A stretch of DNA of 64,000 nt from Conchocele bisecta (taxonomy: Eukaryota; Mollusca; Bivalvia; Lucinida; Thyasiridae). Positions 45,755-57,942 of the stretch are shown piece after piece. Under the pieces are notes generated by a model that saw only the letters and a list, made by a program, of their open reading frames with translations, made no database searches and was not told the origin of the DNA. Numbering within the stretch: the stretch's first letter is position 1; every line of letters starts with the position of its first letter. The translations under genes and the position numbers were made by a program. The stretch covers positions 219,221,679 through 219,285,678 of the forward strand of contig CM055265.1 of assembly GCA_029237695.1 (NCBI GenBank), given 5' to 3'.

Positions 45755-45856
45755 TGTGCATGTCGACTCAGGAAATCTGCTCCCACGTTATCCGACCCCT
45801 TGATCGCGATAATTCGAAACCTGTAAGGCTGAACAGATAAAGCCCATCGCATGATA
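45755..45856 (-). pseudogene. Element C RNase H C-terminal tail
   Basis: In element sense, an ATG at about 45855 begins MRWALSVQPYRF, followed by IIAIKGSDNVGADFLSR, then a TAG. This is the classic end of Ty3/Gypsy RNase H, just before the 3' LTR. It starts only about 14 bases after the integrase ORF stop, so the reverse transcriptase and the rest of RNase H have been deleted between them. Confidence 0.85.
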
Positions 45857-45862
45857 CGTTAA

Positions 45863-47195
45863 TTATCGACTCTTTGGCTTGGAATCTCGGTAACAACACT
45901 TACCTGAAACTGTCTTATTTGTGTCATCTCGGTCTTCCACTTCAGGCTCAATAACTCCGACACATACTTGCGCTATGATGCCTCTGTCACCAGAATCTGT
46001 CTGCGCTGGTGCTTCCTGTTCCCGCTCTATGTATTGTTTCAGCATGTTTGCGTGGTACAATTTCAACTTACCTTTAATGTCCACGCGATAGTCCACAGGT
46101 CCCACCTTCTGTACAACTTCAAATGGCCCCTTCCACTGCATGAGCAGTTTATTGTGATCTGTGGGCAATAACAAAAGTACCTTATCTCCTACACTGAATT
46201 GTCTGTCCTTGGCCTTCTTATTATAGTAACCCTTGTATCTGTCTGTTGACTTACGTAATTCTGATCTGGCCAACTCACATGTCCCTTCCAGTCTCTCTCT
46301 CAGACCTACAACATACTGGTATGTGGTTTTAATTTCGGTCTGCTCCAACTCCTTCGTCCACAGCTCTCTCAGAATTGTCAATGGTCCTCGAACTGTCCTT
46401 CCATAGATCAACTGAAAAGGTGAAAAATCCCAAACTTTCTTGTGGTGCTTCCCTGTAAGCAAATAATAAAGGCGCAATATACCTGTCCCAATCGGTCGGT
46501 CTTTCCTCAGACATTCGACGAAGCATGCGCTTGAGAGTTTGATGAAACCTCTCCACCAATCCATTACATGCAGGATGATATGGAGTCGTTGTCAGCTGTT
46601 TTATGGATAGAAGATTACTTACCTCTTTCATCACCTGAGAAGTGAATTGTGATCCCATATCTGTCAAGATTTCATTTGGAATACCAATGCGTGAAAACAT
46701 TTCCACTTATGCTTCGGCTACGGTTTCGGCCTCAATGCTTTTCAAAGCAGTCGCCTCCGGATACCTTGTGGCGTAGTCGACCAAGGTTAACATGTATTTA
46801 TTACCTTTGACTGTTCTGGGATGTATTGGCCCCACTAAGTCCACAGCCACACGTTTGAATGGTGTGTCGATGATTGGCATTGTGCCAATGGGAACTTTAC
46901 TCACCTTGCCTTTCGGAAAAGTCTTCTGACACACATCACACGAACGACAATAACGCATAATGTCTGAATGGAGTCCTGGCCAAAAGAAATGTGTTAGTAT
47001 CTTTTCTGACATTTTCTTTACCCCTAGATGTCCAGCGAACAATGAGTCATGTGATGACTTCAATACCTGGGCTCTCAGAGCTGTCGGTACTACCAACTGG
47101 CTGAAAATCTTACCGTTCTCTACCTTTGGAGATTGGAATTCCCTATAGATCAATCCATCTTTGATCTGGTATCGAGATGTGTTGCCCCACGACCA
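45863..47195 (-). pseudogene. Element C integrase
   Basis: It begins about 47195 (frame of IKDGLIYREFQSPK) and ends at 45863. The zinc finger has HDSLFAGH and CRSCDVCQ. The catalytic core shows VAVDLVGPIHP (Asp 1), LTDMGSQFTS (Asp 2) and GLVERFHQT (Glu), followed by LIYGRTVRGPL and a C-terminal GDKVLLLLPTDHNKLL / WKGPFEVV module. Breaks are a TAA at about 46705-46709 after the ETVAEA block and a frame change near 46430 at a run of five T's. It follows the Gag-protease frame directly, with a one-base frame change at about 47200. Confidence 0.9.
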
Positions 47196-48622
47196 ATTGA
47201 CTGTTTTCCACTTACTGCTGCCTCTCTAACCGATTTTAGAGCAGGGTCCTGGCTTTGATGCGTCTTCACATCCTCTACTCCGATATCACTAATAGGTGCT
47301 GGAACATGTAACTTACTTGGTGTTCGAGACTTATTCCGTTCTCTCTGTGCCCTAGTTTCGACCGCCTGTATAAGTGCTTCCGTTGGCTTCATCTGAAAAT
47401 GTGGTTCATGCCCAATCCAATCTGGATTAGGATCTCCAGGATTTCTAACTCCAGGAATGTTACCCAATATGAGATCATAGACCGGGTTTTCCATGCAGAG
47501 TGCCTCAATTTGTCCAACCAAGTAAGGGGTATCAACATCAATTGCGACCACATCAACCTTTCTAACAGTTCCATCAACCAATACACAAAGCCGAGTTCTC
47601 CCCGTGAACTCGTGTGTATTCACTAAATCTTTCCGCACTACTGCGCTACTACAACCACTATCTCTAAGGACCTTCACCTTTGTATATCCTACATAACCCT
47701 CTGAAACTGGCATCCCACTAAACGGTTTTCGGTCTGCATTTGCCTTGCAGGCTGCACTAACAATAGGGAGTTCATGGCCACACTGAAGGTGTACCTTAAA
47801 ATCTGAAATGCAACAAGGTTCAAGTGTAGATTCATTTGGAATTAAACAACTAACAATGACCTTGGGCTTTGTTTCCTCTTGTTCTACAACACAGTTTCCT
47901 GACTCAAAATTCCTACCATATCCCCGGCCTCGACCTCGGCCTCGACCACTCCATCCTTCCCTTGACTTATCAAATGGCTTAAACCCTGATCCACTACCCA
48001 TCGACTTAGTCGGACAGTCTCTAACCATATGACCTGGATTACCACAGCCATAGCACTTCCTACCAACTTCACGAACGCGATCTACTCCTGATGGAATAAA
48101 TTTACTGGAATGATTCACATTGCGACTGTCTCTACCTGTATTCAATTTGCTACTGCAATCAAACCCCCCATGAGCCTCGTTGTATTGTTCTGCCAGTACC
48201 GACATTTCATGAACGGTTTCAGGTTTTCGTTCTTTTAGAAAAACAGCCAAATTCTTACACATTGCCATCATAAATTGTTCCCTTAATAACAGATTACTTA
48301 GCCCATCATAAGTTTTTGGTGCATTCCCAAGTTCCATCCATCTGTCAAGATAATTTTCTAATCGTGCAACAAATTGCGAACTACTTTCCCCAGACTCTGG
48401 TTTACTGTTTCTGAATTTATGTCTGAATCCTTCTTCAGTCAATTGAAAGCGTTTCAACAGTGAGTCCTTTAACGTTTTGTAATCTGCTGCATTTGTTGGA
48501 GACAATCGTGAATAAACTTCTAAAGCTTTGCCCTTCAACAATGTACTCAAATTCACAGCCCTATATATCTTCAGACCAACCAGCCATTTCAGCAAAACGC
48601 TCAAACCTTTGAATGTATGCAT
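47150..48622 (-). pseudogene. Element C Gag C-terminal part and protease
   Basis: A 490-codon frame. The N-terminal half is a SCAN-like/retrotransposon Gag core (VYSRLSPTNAADYKTLKDSL, GFRHKFRNSKPESGESSSQF). A CCHC knuckle CYGCGNPGHMVRDC lies near 48020-48060, followed by an RGRGRG stretch. The protease active site reads LRDSGCSSAVV (about 47640-47680), with DSG for the more usual DTG, and YDLILGNIPG follows. A linker (TRAQRERNKS, KLHVPAPISDIGV) then runs directly toward integrase. No reverse transcriptase lies between. The frame fails near 48570 on the upstream side and 47200 on the downstream side. Confidence 0.9.
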
Positions 48623-48998
48623 CTAAGTTATCCTTTCCTTCTTCAAAGGGAGGTAATCTGGGTAATTTCATTTTTGCCCCACCACCGTTATTGTACGAGT
48701 GATTACCTGCATTATCATATGCTAAAGACATATCACCTGATGCCCTACTTCTAACTCGTTCAAGTTCAATTTCCTTATCTAACAGCTCTAACTTGCACCT
48801 AGTCTGCTCTTTAGACAACTATAACTCGAAATGCTTTTGTTTTTCCTCAGACAAGGCTAATTCCTTCCTACTCTCTCGCTCCCTATTTCTTTCATCTCTT
48901 TCACGTGTAAGCTCCTCTCGCTTCTCGATAAATGCTAGCAATTCATCCCCTTGATAACCAAACCCCTGTCCAAGTTCCATTAACTTTTCAAAATCCAT
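48561..48998 (-). pseudogene. Element C Gag N-terminal part
   Basis: It starts at MDFEKLMEL (ATG at 48998), the first ATG that gives a Gag-like charged helical protein (EKREELTRERDERNRERESR). An in-frame TAG interrupts at about 48817-48819. The frame then continues through MKLPRLPPFEEGKDNLDAYI, a typical start of this Gag core, until a frame change near 48570 where the longer 47150-48622 frame takes over. Confidence 0.85.
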
Positions 48999-49095
48999 AT
49001 TTCTCGTCAATGAACCTTCACCTACAAGCCTAAATCCAATTAATATCAATAGTCCTATTGCCAATATCCATATACCTTTTTCCGAGCAATGACCT

Positions 49096-49113
49096 ATCCC
49101 ACCGCTGCCACCA
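49096..49113 (-). promoter_or_regulatory. Element C primer-binding site, tRNA-Leu type
   Basis: In element sense, TGGTGGCAGCGGTGGGAT begins two bases inside the 5' LTR. It is complementary to the 3' end of animal tRNA-Leu species that end in ATCCCACCGCTGCCACCA, recalled from general tRNA knowledge. Confidence 0.85.
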
Positions 49114-49115
49114 TT

Positions 49116-50931
49116 TGTCACAAATTGACGAGTTCGTTGGATAGGTCGGCATATGGATCTGATGGCTAAGACTAGTGAACACAGTTGGATTAGGTGTAGC
49201 ATGTATATTATGGTTAAAACACGTCGTCAAGTAAAATATGATTACTATTTTACACACAAGTACAAGTGAACCCCTCAACACTTCAACACAAACACATGTC
49301 AAATAACCACCCTGCTTATGAGTGTATCATTTCATAGCACAATTCCAAAGTGTCTCATTACCCCACATAATGTTACAAGTGTCAACTACCCCACAACTGT
49401 TCACAAGTGTCTAATTCCCACACAGGATCATAAGTGTCTAATTTCCCACATAAGTGTCTTAAGTCCCACACCAGTTCATAAGTGTCCAATTCCTCACAAG
49501 TGCACAAATCCCACACAGTTCATAAGTGTCTAATTCCCCACACAAGTGTATAAATCCCACACAGTTCATAAGTGTCTAATTCCCCACATAAGTGTCTAAA
49601 TCCACACACAAGTGTCTTAAGTCCCACACAAGTGTATAAATCCCACACAGTTCATAAGTGTCTAATTCCACAAGTGTATAAATCCCACACAGTTCATAAG
49701 TGTCTAATTCCCCACATAAGTGTATAAATCCACACACAAGTGTATTAAGTCCCACACCAGTTCATAATTGTCTAATTCCTCACATAAGTTCATATGTGTC
49801 TAATTCCTCACATAAGTTCATATGTGTCTAATTATCCACATACATCTCTAATTTCCCCATATCAATTCATAAGTGTCTAATTCCCAACACAAGTGCGCAA
49901 ATCTCACAGTTCATAAGTGTCTAATTCCCCACACAAGTGTATAAATCCCACACAGTTCATAATTGTCTAATTCCCCACACAAGTGTATAAATCCCACACC
50001 GTTCATAAGTGTCAAATTCCCCACACAAGTGTATAAATCCCACACCGTTCATAAGTGTCTAATTCCCCACATAAGTGTCTAAATCCACACACAGGATCAT
50101 ACGTGTTACATTAGCAACTGCATTAACTTCTCTCTAGATTCCATTGTCAGTGAGTGTGAATATACAGGACGATAGTACTCAATAATACACCCGGCCATCT
50201 CAGGACAAGTAATGGTCCACACAGGACAAGTCACGGCCCACACAGGACACGTAATGTTCCACACAGGTCAAGTATTGGTTCACCCAGGAAAAGTAATGGT
50301 CCACACAGGACAAGTAATGGTCCACACAGGACAATGTTCCACACAGGACAAGTAACGGTCCACACAGGACAATGTTCCACACAGGTCAAATATTGTTCCA
50401 CATCGGACAAGGAATGGTCCACACAGGCCATTCACAGTCCACACAGGACACGTAATGTTCCACGCAGGTAGTGTAAGGTCCAGGCCTCAAGAGTATAGTC
50501 CCCCACTCATGGAAACGTAATAATGGAAAGTTCTTATATATTAGCCCAGGAACAAACGGTCTCAACAATGCACATGCAGGCTCTCTTCCTCGCCTCGCTG
50601 CTCTCACATGCCCGTAGCACGGCCACACCCAAAAACCACAGTTGGATAACTCAGTCTGCTGTCTCTAATACAAGTATTGTTGTTGCCTAGTCGAGATTCA
50701 AATGTCCACTGTCCACAATGACCCCACTTCAACTCATGTACAATGCACATGTCCAAACACACAGGTAACCTGCTTGACCACTCAAAAAACCAATACACAG
50801 GAATGTCAACATGTATCTCCCAGTAGATATTCACTCACTACATACATGTACACTACCGTATTTGACCACCTATGTGTCCAGTGTCCAGCAAACCATATAT
50901 ACCTATATACCCAACAATGAATATTGTGACA
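49116..50931 (-). repeat. Element C 5' LTR (right), 1,816 bp
   Basis: It matches 43728-45596. It contains the cleaner version of both minisatellites (49322-50100 and 50205-50475). The non-repeat parts differ by very few bases, for example TTACATATTAG against TTATATATTAG and GGTTAACTC against GGATAACTC. Confidence 0.95.
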
Positions 50932-50936
50932 TACAT

Positions 50937-52393
50937 CTTACGGTATTCCATCCGGTCCACAGGATTTACCTGTTTTCGCTCGGAATATAGCTTGACGTAC
51001 CTCTAAGAACGAAATGTCGTTAGATATATGTGCACAGCATGTACATTCTTAACTAGCAAATGTGATATAATCCAAGAATAGACTCCTCCAATATTTGAAA
51101 CATATCTTTATGATGTATTGTTAGATTCTTTAGTATTGAATACGGGGATTCATGCATCCAAATCAAGTACACGTATTTGACTTTTTCTCTACTTTGGTTT
51201 CTACTTTACGAGTCGTTTTATATTTTAAACTTGGTTGTCGTGATTGTTATATCACTGTTATCAAATAAAGTATTATGAAAAGCAGAATCATGTTACATTA
51301 TTTAATGGCCCCCACACTTGACATACACTAGTACGCAGTGTATCATACTATATCACACAGTTGTTCGCTGGTACTTATTTGTCACTTCCGTAATAAGGAC
51401 AGACTTCTTAATTAGTATTTCCCTTTCATTTCCTCCTCCGGATAAGAATAATGTTATTATAATTAATTAATAATAATGAATATGTGTTATTTTCAGATTC
51501 CGAAAACGTTGAATTATCAATAATTTCCTGACATTATTATAAACGTTTAATGCGAAGTGAACGTATACTAACGGTCTGGGACACATACATGTAATAACCC
51601 GAACGTTCTGTCTGTAACGCAGTCTTGCGTTACATACATAACATTCGGGTTATATATGTAACTGTCGGAATGACAGACACATAGCTTATCTGGAGGTCCA
51701 AATACTGTTTCAAACGAATTTAATGAGTCTTTTACATATAACATTCTTATGGTAAACATTAGTTCTTATATGATGGTCGGTGTCACCGGCTGAAACCGGA
51801 TGGTTAGACCAGAAGTGCAATGTTGCAGCGTGCAAGACGATCAGGATCTAATATTGCTGCCAATGTCTTCCCGTTCCTTTGATCAGTGGGTGGCCCATTT
51901 GTTTACAGTACATGTACACAGAGCTCAAGTAAAGGCTTGTATTGGTGTATTTTACGCATTCATTTACCTGAATGCGATTGATTTTCAAAGGTGGGAATAG
52001 AATGTATGCACACTAATTTGAAACTACTCTTTGACTTTCAAACTGAGGAGTAAACATTTTCTAATAAAATTGAGAATTCACTTAATTGAGCTGACAAAAT
52101 CAAACAAGTGAATTTGCTACCAAAACAAAAACCATGTGATCGATTTTCAAAAATAAAATATGCAACAAATTTGAAATCAGGGGGTGTCTTTATACACAAT
52201 GCTTATCTGGAGCTCTGTGTACATGAACTTCCATGTGCAGATCCACAGGCGGGATAACACAACAACTTTCAGTTTAACAAAGTTTTTTGTTTATATTAAA
52301 TTAGTATATTCAACATAATTTAGTAGTAACTACAGTATACACAACCTTTGATACATCAGTCGAATAATGTATTTCCACTTCTCAGACGGCATA
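50937..52393. other. No gene seen; one long hairpin
   Basis: A hairpin at about 51583-51660 pairs ACATGTAATAACCCGAACGTTCTGT with a complement ending CATTCGGGTTATATATGT. The ORFs at 51568-52000 are short and unrecognised. Confidence 0.55.
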
Positions 52394-53754
52394 ATGGCTG
52401 CAGTTGTTGATAGCACCATCAGCAGTGTCTGTGAGGCGGAAGACTATGTAGATTCTGTAATGGGGTCTCAGCGTATCACGTGTTGATAGTACCCCGTCTA
52501 ATAGTCGTAAGCGTCATCTGCCATCGACGTGTAATAGTGAGGCTGAGGCTAAGGGCACAAACAAGAAGTCTAAACAACGCAAATCCACGCCGCCGTCACC
52601 GACTACAGTTAACGCTGCCATACCACCGCCACGGCCGTCAGTGGTACAGTCAGCGACACCAGTGGCGGCAACGCCTAAGCAGCCAACATCATCACAGAGA
52701 TCGCAAAGAGCAACATATATTTTGATCACTGCGGCTAACGTACATCATGACGCCGATACGGACGTGAAGGCAATACTTACGAAAATTTCGTCTGACATGT
52801 TACTGATGTGGGAGTCGCTGACATAGAGAATGAATTCGCTTGAAACTAATCTGGAACGCAAACTCTCTCAAAAACTCTCCACACTGGTTGCTAAACGTGT
52901 AAATACAGAAATGAAGAAAGTTCGAAAGGATGTTGACGATCGGCTGTTAGACATTCGGGCTGATATGCGGACCGACTTGGATGAACTTTCGTCAACTGTA
53001 TCTGGTGTGCATGATTCTATCCGGGATGTGAAGGCACGGCAAAGGTCAACATCAATGTCACAGTAGTGCGTCTGATATGCATTTGCGTATTGTGGTTCCG
53101 AACATGGCTCAGCGCGAACGCGAGAATGTTGCTCTCGACGTTAATCGTCTTATATAAGACGGTCTTCGAGTTAATGACGTGACGGTCTCTTCTGCTGAAC
53201 GCAAAAGCAGTGACAATAGGGCAAGGCATGGAATTGTAGTTGTGACATTCAAATCCAAGGATGACAAGGTGAAGTGTATGAGTGCTGAATCGAAGCTGAG
53301 AACCTGTGGACAGTACAGAAGAGTTTACCTCAACAATCACCAATCACGTGAAGAAAGGATCATGGCATCTAACTTCCGGACTGTAATTGATGCGCTGCGT
53401 AACAATGATAGCAACATCACCATCAAAGGGTCTCGTGTCGTTAAGAATGTTGGCAATAACGAACCTGGGGGCACGGAGCACACTGGTAATTCTCGTGACG
53501 TCACGGGTGGGAATAAAGATACGCAGGCAGACTATACTGGCCCGGTTCCACGTACACGCTCTGATGGACGGCACAACCGACCTGACAACGACCGTCCTTA
53601 TGGGTCACGTGGTTTGGCGCGCGATGATGGCAGTCGGCACGGTACAGGCGACTCGTACCAGCGTAATTCGCGTTCTGACGGCAGTCAGTGGGGTTACGTC
53701 GATCGGCGATGCGGTAATGGTGCCCGTGGCGGTCGTGGTCGCTCGTACAACTAG
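52394..53754 (+). pseudogene. LINE-C ORF1: coiled-coil, RRM-like RNA-binding protein
   Basis: It starts at MAAVVDSTISSV (52394) but reaches a TGA after about 30 codons. Further frames continue a Ser/Pro/Thr- and Lys-rich segment, a coiled coil (52830-53040, with ERKLSQKLSTLVAKRVN and RADMRTDLDELS), an RRM-like block (IVVPNMAQRERENVALDVN, VVVTFKSKDDKVKCMSAESK) and a Gly/Arg/Asp-rich C-terminus. In-frame stops lie at about 52482, 52824, 53064 and 53155. Coiled coil plus RRM plus basic tail is the usual layout of LINE ORF1 proteins that package the element RNA. Confidence 0.8.
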
Positions 53755-53757
53755 CTA
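53752..53757 (+). promoter_or_regulatory. In-frame ORF1/ORF2 stop TAG followed by CTA
   Basis: ORF1 ends at TAG 53752-53754, and ORF2 continues in the same frame as CTA AAA CTT without its own ATG. A CTA after a stop is known to favour read-through of UGA in animals and viruses, so ORF2 may be made by read-through or reinitiation. This is inference. Confidence 0.35.
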
Positions 53758-56700
53758 AAACTTGGGTTTTGGAATGTCAACGGTTGGTCTGCGAATGAGT
53801 TGTCAGACAATTGTTATGTAAGGACTTCTTGTGTGCAATATTTAAACTGTGATATTATTGGTATAGCAGAATCTCACTGGGTGGGTGACGCCATATTGTC
53901 TTTACCGGGTTATACCTGGTTTGGTAATAACAGACAGGGGTTGGATGTGCGTGCTAGGAGAGGCTCTGGAGGAGTTGGTGTCTTTATACGTAATACTATT
54001 ATTGACAACTTTGATGTCACCACACTAGATGACTCTAGTGAAGGAATATTATGGGTACAATTGAAACATACAACTGATAACACATGCATTAATGTATGCG
54101 TCTGTTACCTTCCTCCCCAGGGCTCCTCTCGGAACGTGGATGCACTCGCCTTCTTTGATACATTGAAAGCTGATGTTTACAGATATCAAAACACTGGGGT
54201 GAATATGATATGCGGTGATTTTAATGGTAGGTGTGGAGATAATGATGATTTCATAGTGGGGATTGATAGTATTCCTCAGCGGTCAGTTTTGGATTTTAAA
54301 ACAAATTCGTATGGTGATATGCTTATCGAATTTCCAATAAACTGTAATTATTGTATGCTTAATGGCCGTAACAGTATCTGTAATGACTTTACGTCAATAT
54401 CTACAAAGGGGTGTGCAGTTGTTGATTATTGTATTACTAGTCATGGGCACGTATCTAAATTTAAAGAAGTCAACGTCATGCGAACGTCAACGCTCATTAA
54501 TTTGTGCAATTATATCACTGTAATGTCGCCGTCATCACTGCCAGACCACTCCGCTATGACTTGGGTTTTTGAATGTCAGACTGTTCCTGTTACACCAGAT
54601 GCTTTGCCAACACCATCCGATACGCTTACCAAATTTGATGTATCTGCCGCTCCCACTTCGTTTCTACCTGACAATCATGTGAATATTCACTCTGTTGTTA
54701 ATGAACTCGAAGCGGGGTTACGAACTAAGTCTGCCATTGATAGTGCGTACAATGATTTATGTGATATAATAGTTAACGAGATGTCCGATAAGTTGCCGAG
54801 TGTGTCTATCCCATTGCATTGTGGTGTTTCAAACAAAAAGCGGAGAATTGGTAAGCCTTGGTGGAATGAAAACTTAACTGTGGCATGGAATGATGTTTGT
54901 GAAGCTGATCGAAAATGGTTGCACAGGAAAGTTAAATATGATAAAGCGTCCTTAAAGATGTCATATGTCTTGGTTCGAAAACATTTTGACCGGTTGGTTC
55001 AAAGAGCCAAAAGGTTACAATGGTTTAGTTTTCAGAACCAGTTAGCAAACGAGGTAACAGGTAGCCAGTCTGAATTATGGAAGACCATTGGTAAAATTGG
55101 CATTGGTCATGGTAAATCTAAAGGTATACCGATGGAGGTGGTACTTGATAATGGAGGCATTAGTAATGATGTTACTATGGTGTTGGACAAGTGGAAACTT
55201 GATTTTAATCATCTTCTAAACGCGGGACAATTTGTTGATATGTCAATTTATGTGAATGATCTGATCAACGACACATCTGAACCTATGGTCAATGATAATA
55301 TTACATTGTTAGAAGTAAAACAAGCTGTAGATCATGCAAAGCGAGGTAAAGCGTGTGGTGATGATCAGATCCCTTCTGAAGTCTTATGTAATGACACCAG
55401 TATAATGTTCTTACATATAATATTTAATGTTTGTTTTAGCCAAAGTGTAATTCCCACTGTTTGGGGTCACAGTATCATTAACCCAATTCCCAAATCAAGT
55501 ACCACATATCATAGGGACCAATTATCTTATCGTGGCATATCGTTAACTTGTTGTATGTATTAGTTGTATTGTTTTATTTTAAATGAAAGACAATCGCGAT
55601 GGGCGGAGGCCAATGATAAAAAATGTGATGAGCAGAATGGTTTCAGAAAACTTCGAAGCACTATTGATCACGTGGCTCATTACCAAACATTATTGATGTG
55701 CGTAAGAAGCGTAAACTGTCAACATTCTGCGCATTCATAGATTTTAAAAAGGCATATGACACTGTAAATAGAAATATATTGTGGAATAGACTAGCTGAAA
55801 TAGGTGTCAGTGGCAAACTATTTGGAGCTGTCACATCATTGTACAGTTCTGTATCGTCATGTGTGCGTGTGAATGGTTTTAAAACTGATAGTTTCAATGT
55901 CATTACTGGATTTAGACAAGGGTGTAGTATATCACATTTAGTATTCAATCTTTATATTAATGATCTTACACTGAAAATGGCTGCTCTGGGGAAAGGTGTC
56001 CGTGTAGGAGATGAACTTGTTGCCATTTTATTATATGCTGATGATATTGTCTTAATTGCAGATAATGAACGTGACTTACAATGTATGCTGGATTTGTTGT
56101 ATGACTGGAGCAAAGCCAATTATATGTGTGTTAATAGTAATAAAAGTAACATTGTACATTTTAGACCAAAATCCGCATCGAGAAGCGCACATAATTTTTT
56201 ATGTGGTGATACAAGTTTAAACACTGTTGATAAATATACATATCTTTGACTTGTACTAGATGAATATCTTGACTATAATGTTACTGCCAAAATGGTTGCA
56301 CAGAGTGCAGGCGGAGCCCTCGGTCTTATCATTGCAAAGTCTAAGTACATTGGTGGTATGCCGTATGATGTTTTCACTAAACTGTATGATTCAATAGTAT
56401 GGCCTGCTATAGCTTATGGGGCAGCAGTATGGGGATATAGATCATTCTCATGTATCGATGCTGTACAGTATAGAGCTATGCGTTTTCATATGGGCGTGGG
56501 AAAGTATACACCCAGTGCTGCTGTCTCCGGTGATATGGCATGGTCACAAGCTATCATCCGACAGTGGAAATGTATTGCCAACCTCTGGAGTCGTTGTGTA
56601 AATATGAGTGTAGACAGAATTAATAAGATAATTTTGAATTGGTGTCATAGCGTTAATAGCAGGCAGTGTCAAAATTGGTGTTATACTGTTATCAAACATT

Positions 56701-57266
56701 TTAATAATTTGCAACTTAATCAATACTTAAATGTTGATACATTTATTGCTAAAACGGCACTTTTAGGAGATCTAGTTACGACAATGATGCACAAATACGT
56801 TGTTGAATGGCATGACCGTATTAACAGTAATAGCAGCATACGGGGTCAAGGGGGTAATAAACTCAGGTCTTATTGTAAGTTCAAAAATAACTTCGAAACA
56901 GAAGCATATTGCAAGCTCTTGATTCCATTTAAGCACAGATCAGCTTTTGCCAAGTTTCGATGTGGGGTTGCTCCCATTAGACTGGAAACCGGACGATACG
57001 AAAATATTGCCCTGGATGAAAGGCTGTGTATATTTTGCAATGCTAATACTGTGGAAACGGAAAAGCATGTGCTTTTAGAATGTGATTTGTACAGTGATCT
57101 TAGAACTGTATTGTTCGATAAAGCTTGCAACATTGTTCCGGATTTCTTGAACTTGTGTGATATCGATAAGTTTGTCATCTTATTTTCTAATGGTGATATC
57201 ATGAAAGAATGTGCCAAAACTCGTTTCAATATTTTAAAAAGAAGGTGTGGTTTTCTTTATAGATGA
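53758..57266 (+). pseudogene. LINE-C ORF2: endonuclease-reverse transcriptase
   Basis: It opens with FWNVNGWSANELSDN, the Asn motif of APE-type endonucleases, then DIIGIAESHW (Glu motif), GDFNGRCGDND and LPDHSAMTW (His motif). The RT shows KACGDDQIPSEVL, FCAFIDFKKAYDTVNRNILW, GFRQGCSISHLVFNLYINDL and YADDIVLIAD (about 56035-56065), then a thumb with LYDSIVWPAIAYGAAVWGY and a CIFCN..EKHVLLEC knuckle. No ATG precedes the endonuclease. The frame follows the ORF1 stop in register. Lesions are a TAG at 55561, a frame change near 55690-55700 and a TGA at 56247, so it is young but dead. Confidence 0.9.
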
Positions 57267-57288
57267 TCAATATACCGTACGTTAGGTC

Positions 57289-57942
57289 TTATATATTTCT
57301 TATATTTAAGGGTGGGAATTGGCTCAATGACCTTCCATACCCGGACATATAAGTCCATAAAGGCCGAATTTTGAAGTGTTTTATGTGATATATGTAAGTG
57401 CAGGACGGACAGATGTGTATAATTGTGTGCCGAAATGGGACACTGCTTAGGTCCAATACGGTCCTGTAATTCCGCGCAGTGTCCCGGTGCACGGGAGGCG
57501 GGAAGAAGAGAGGGGCTAACTGGGTAGAACCTGGCACCGGTGATGCAGAGCAAAACGGGTCCCAGGTAGAACCAATCCACCCCTGGCGGCACTCGACACA
57601 CAAGTTGGTGCCATATAGTCGGTAAAAACACGTGCTATTTTCATCCACAGAGTTGCCACATCCGGACAGCTCCAAAGCAGGCCGGGGCCAGAAGCGGACA
57701 AGGGAAGGCAGAAAATTCGGCTGAGCTTGAGCTAACTTGCTGATATGGTGAATACTTGTTATAGCTACTGGTTTACTTTCATACGAAAGTGTGCTAATAG
57801 TTGCCCGGACATCCTGGCATAACGTGGCAGGGACATGAACACCTCGGCTCCCCGTGGTGTTCACGTACCCCCATGTGTTAACACGTCGCCTGTCCCGCTG
57901 GTGCGTCTGGCCGCAACCGACTACGCACCAGACACCAAACAC
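57289..57942 (-). CDS. Unrecognised ORF within the 57.3-58.6 kb insertion
   Basis: 217 codons from an ATG at 57942. The protein has SVDENSTCFYRLYG and LCVECRQGWIG segments and a Pro-rich middle, with no clear signal peptide. The frame crosses the insertion's 3' boundary by a few bases, so the end is incidental. It may be a retroposed exon, a fragment of an unknown element or a chance ORF in GC-rich DNA. Confidence 0.2.
   Translation of the reverse strand: MFGVWCVVGCGQTHQRDRRRVNTWGYVNTTGSRGVHVPATLCQDVRATISTLSYESKPVAITSIHHISKLAQAQPNFLPSLVRFWPRPALELSGCGNSVDENSTCFYRLYGTNLCVECRQGWIGSTWDPFCSASPVPGSTQLAPLFFPPPVHRDTARNYRTVLDLSSVPFRHTIIHICPSCTYIYHIKHFKIRPLWTYMSGYGRSLSQFPPLNIRNI

Larger units (their letters stand above)
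43728..50931 (-). mobile_element. Element C: complete LTR retrotransposon with internal deletion
   Basis: Both LTRs start TGTCACAA and end TTGTGACA. TACAT is duplicated on each side (43723-43727 and 50932-50936), as expected for a 5-bp target duplication. On the minus strand the order is 5' LTR, tRNA-Leu primer site, Gag, protease, integrase, a short RNase H tail, polypurine tract, 3' LTR. Reverse transcriptase is absent. The integrase-before-RNase H order resembles Gmr1-like Ty3/Gypsy elements, which carry integrase upstream of reverse transcriptase. Several nonsense and frame changes make it inactive. Confidence 0.95.

Noticed and set aside
45476..45826. Plus-strand ORFs over the element C 3' end
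   Set aside because: They are antisense to the RNase H tail and polypurine tract, which fit known retroelement structure.
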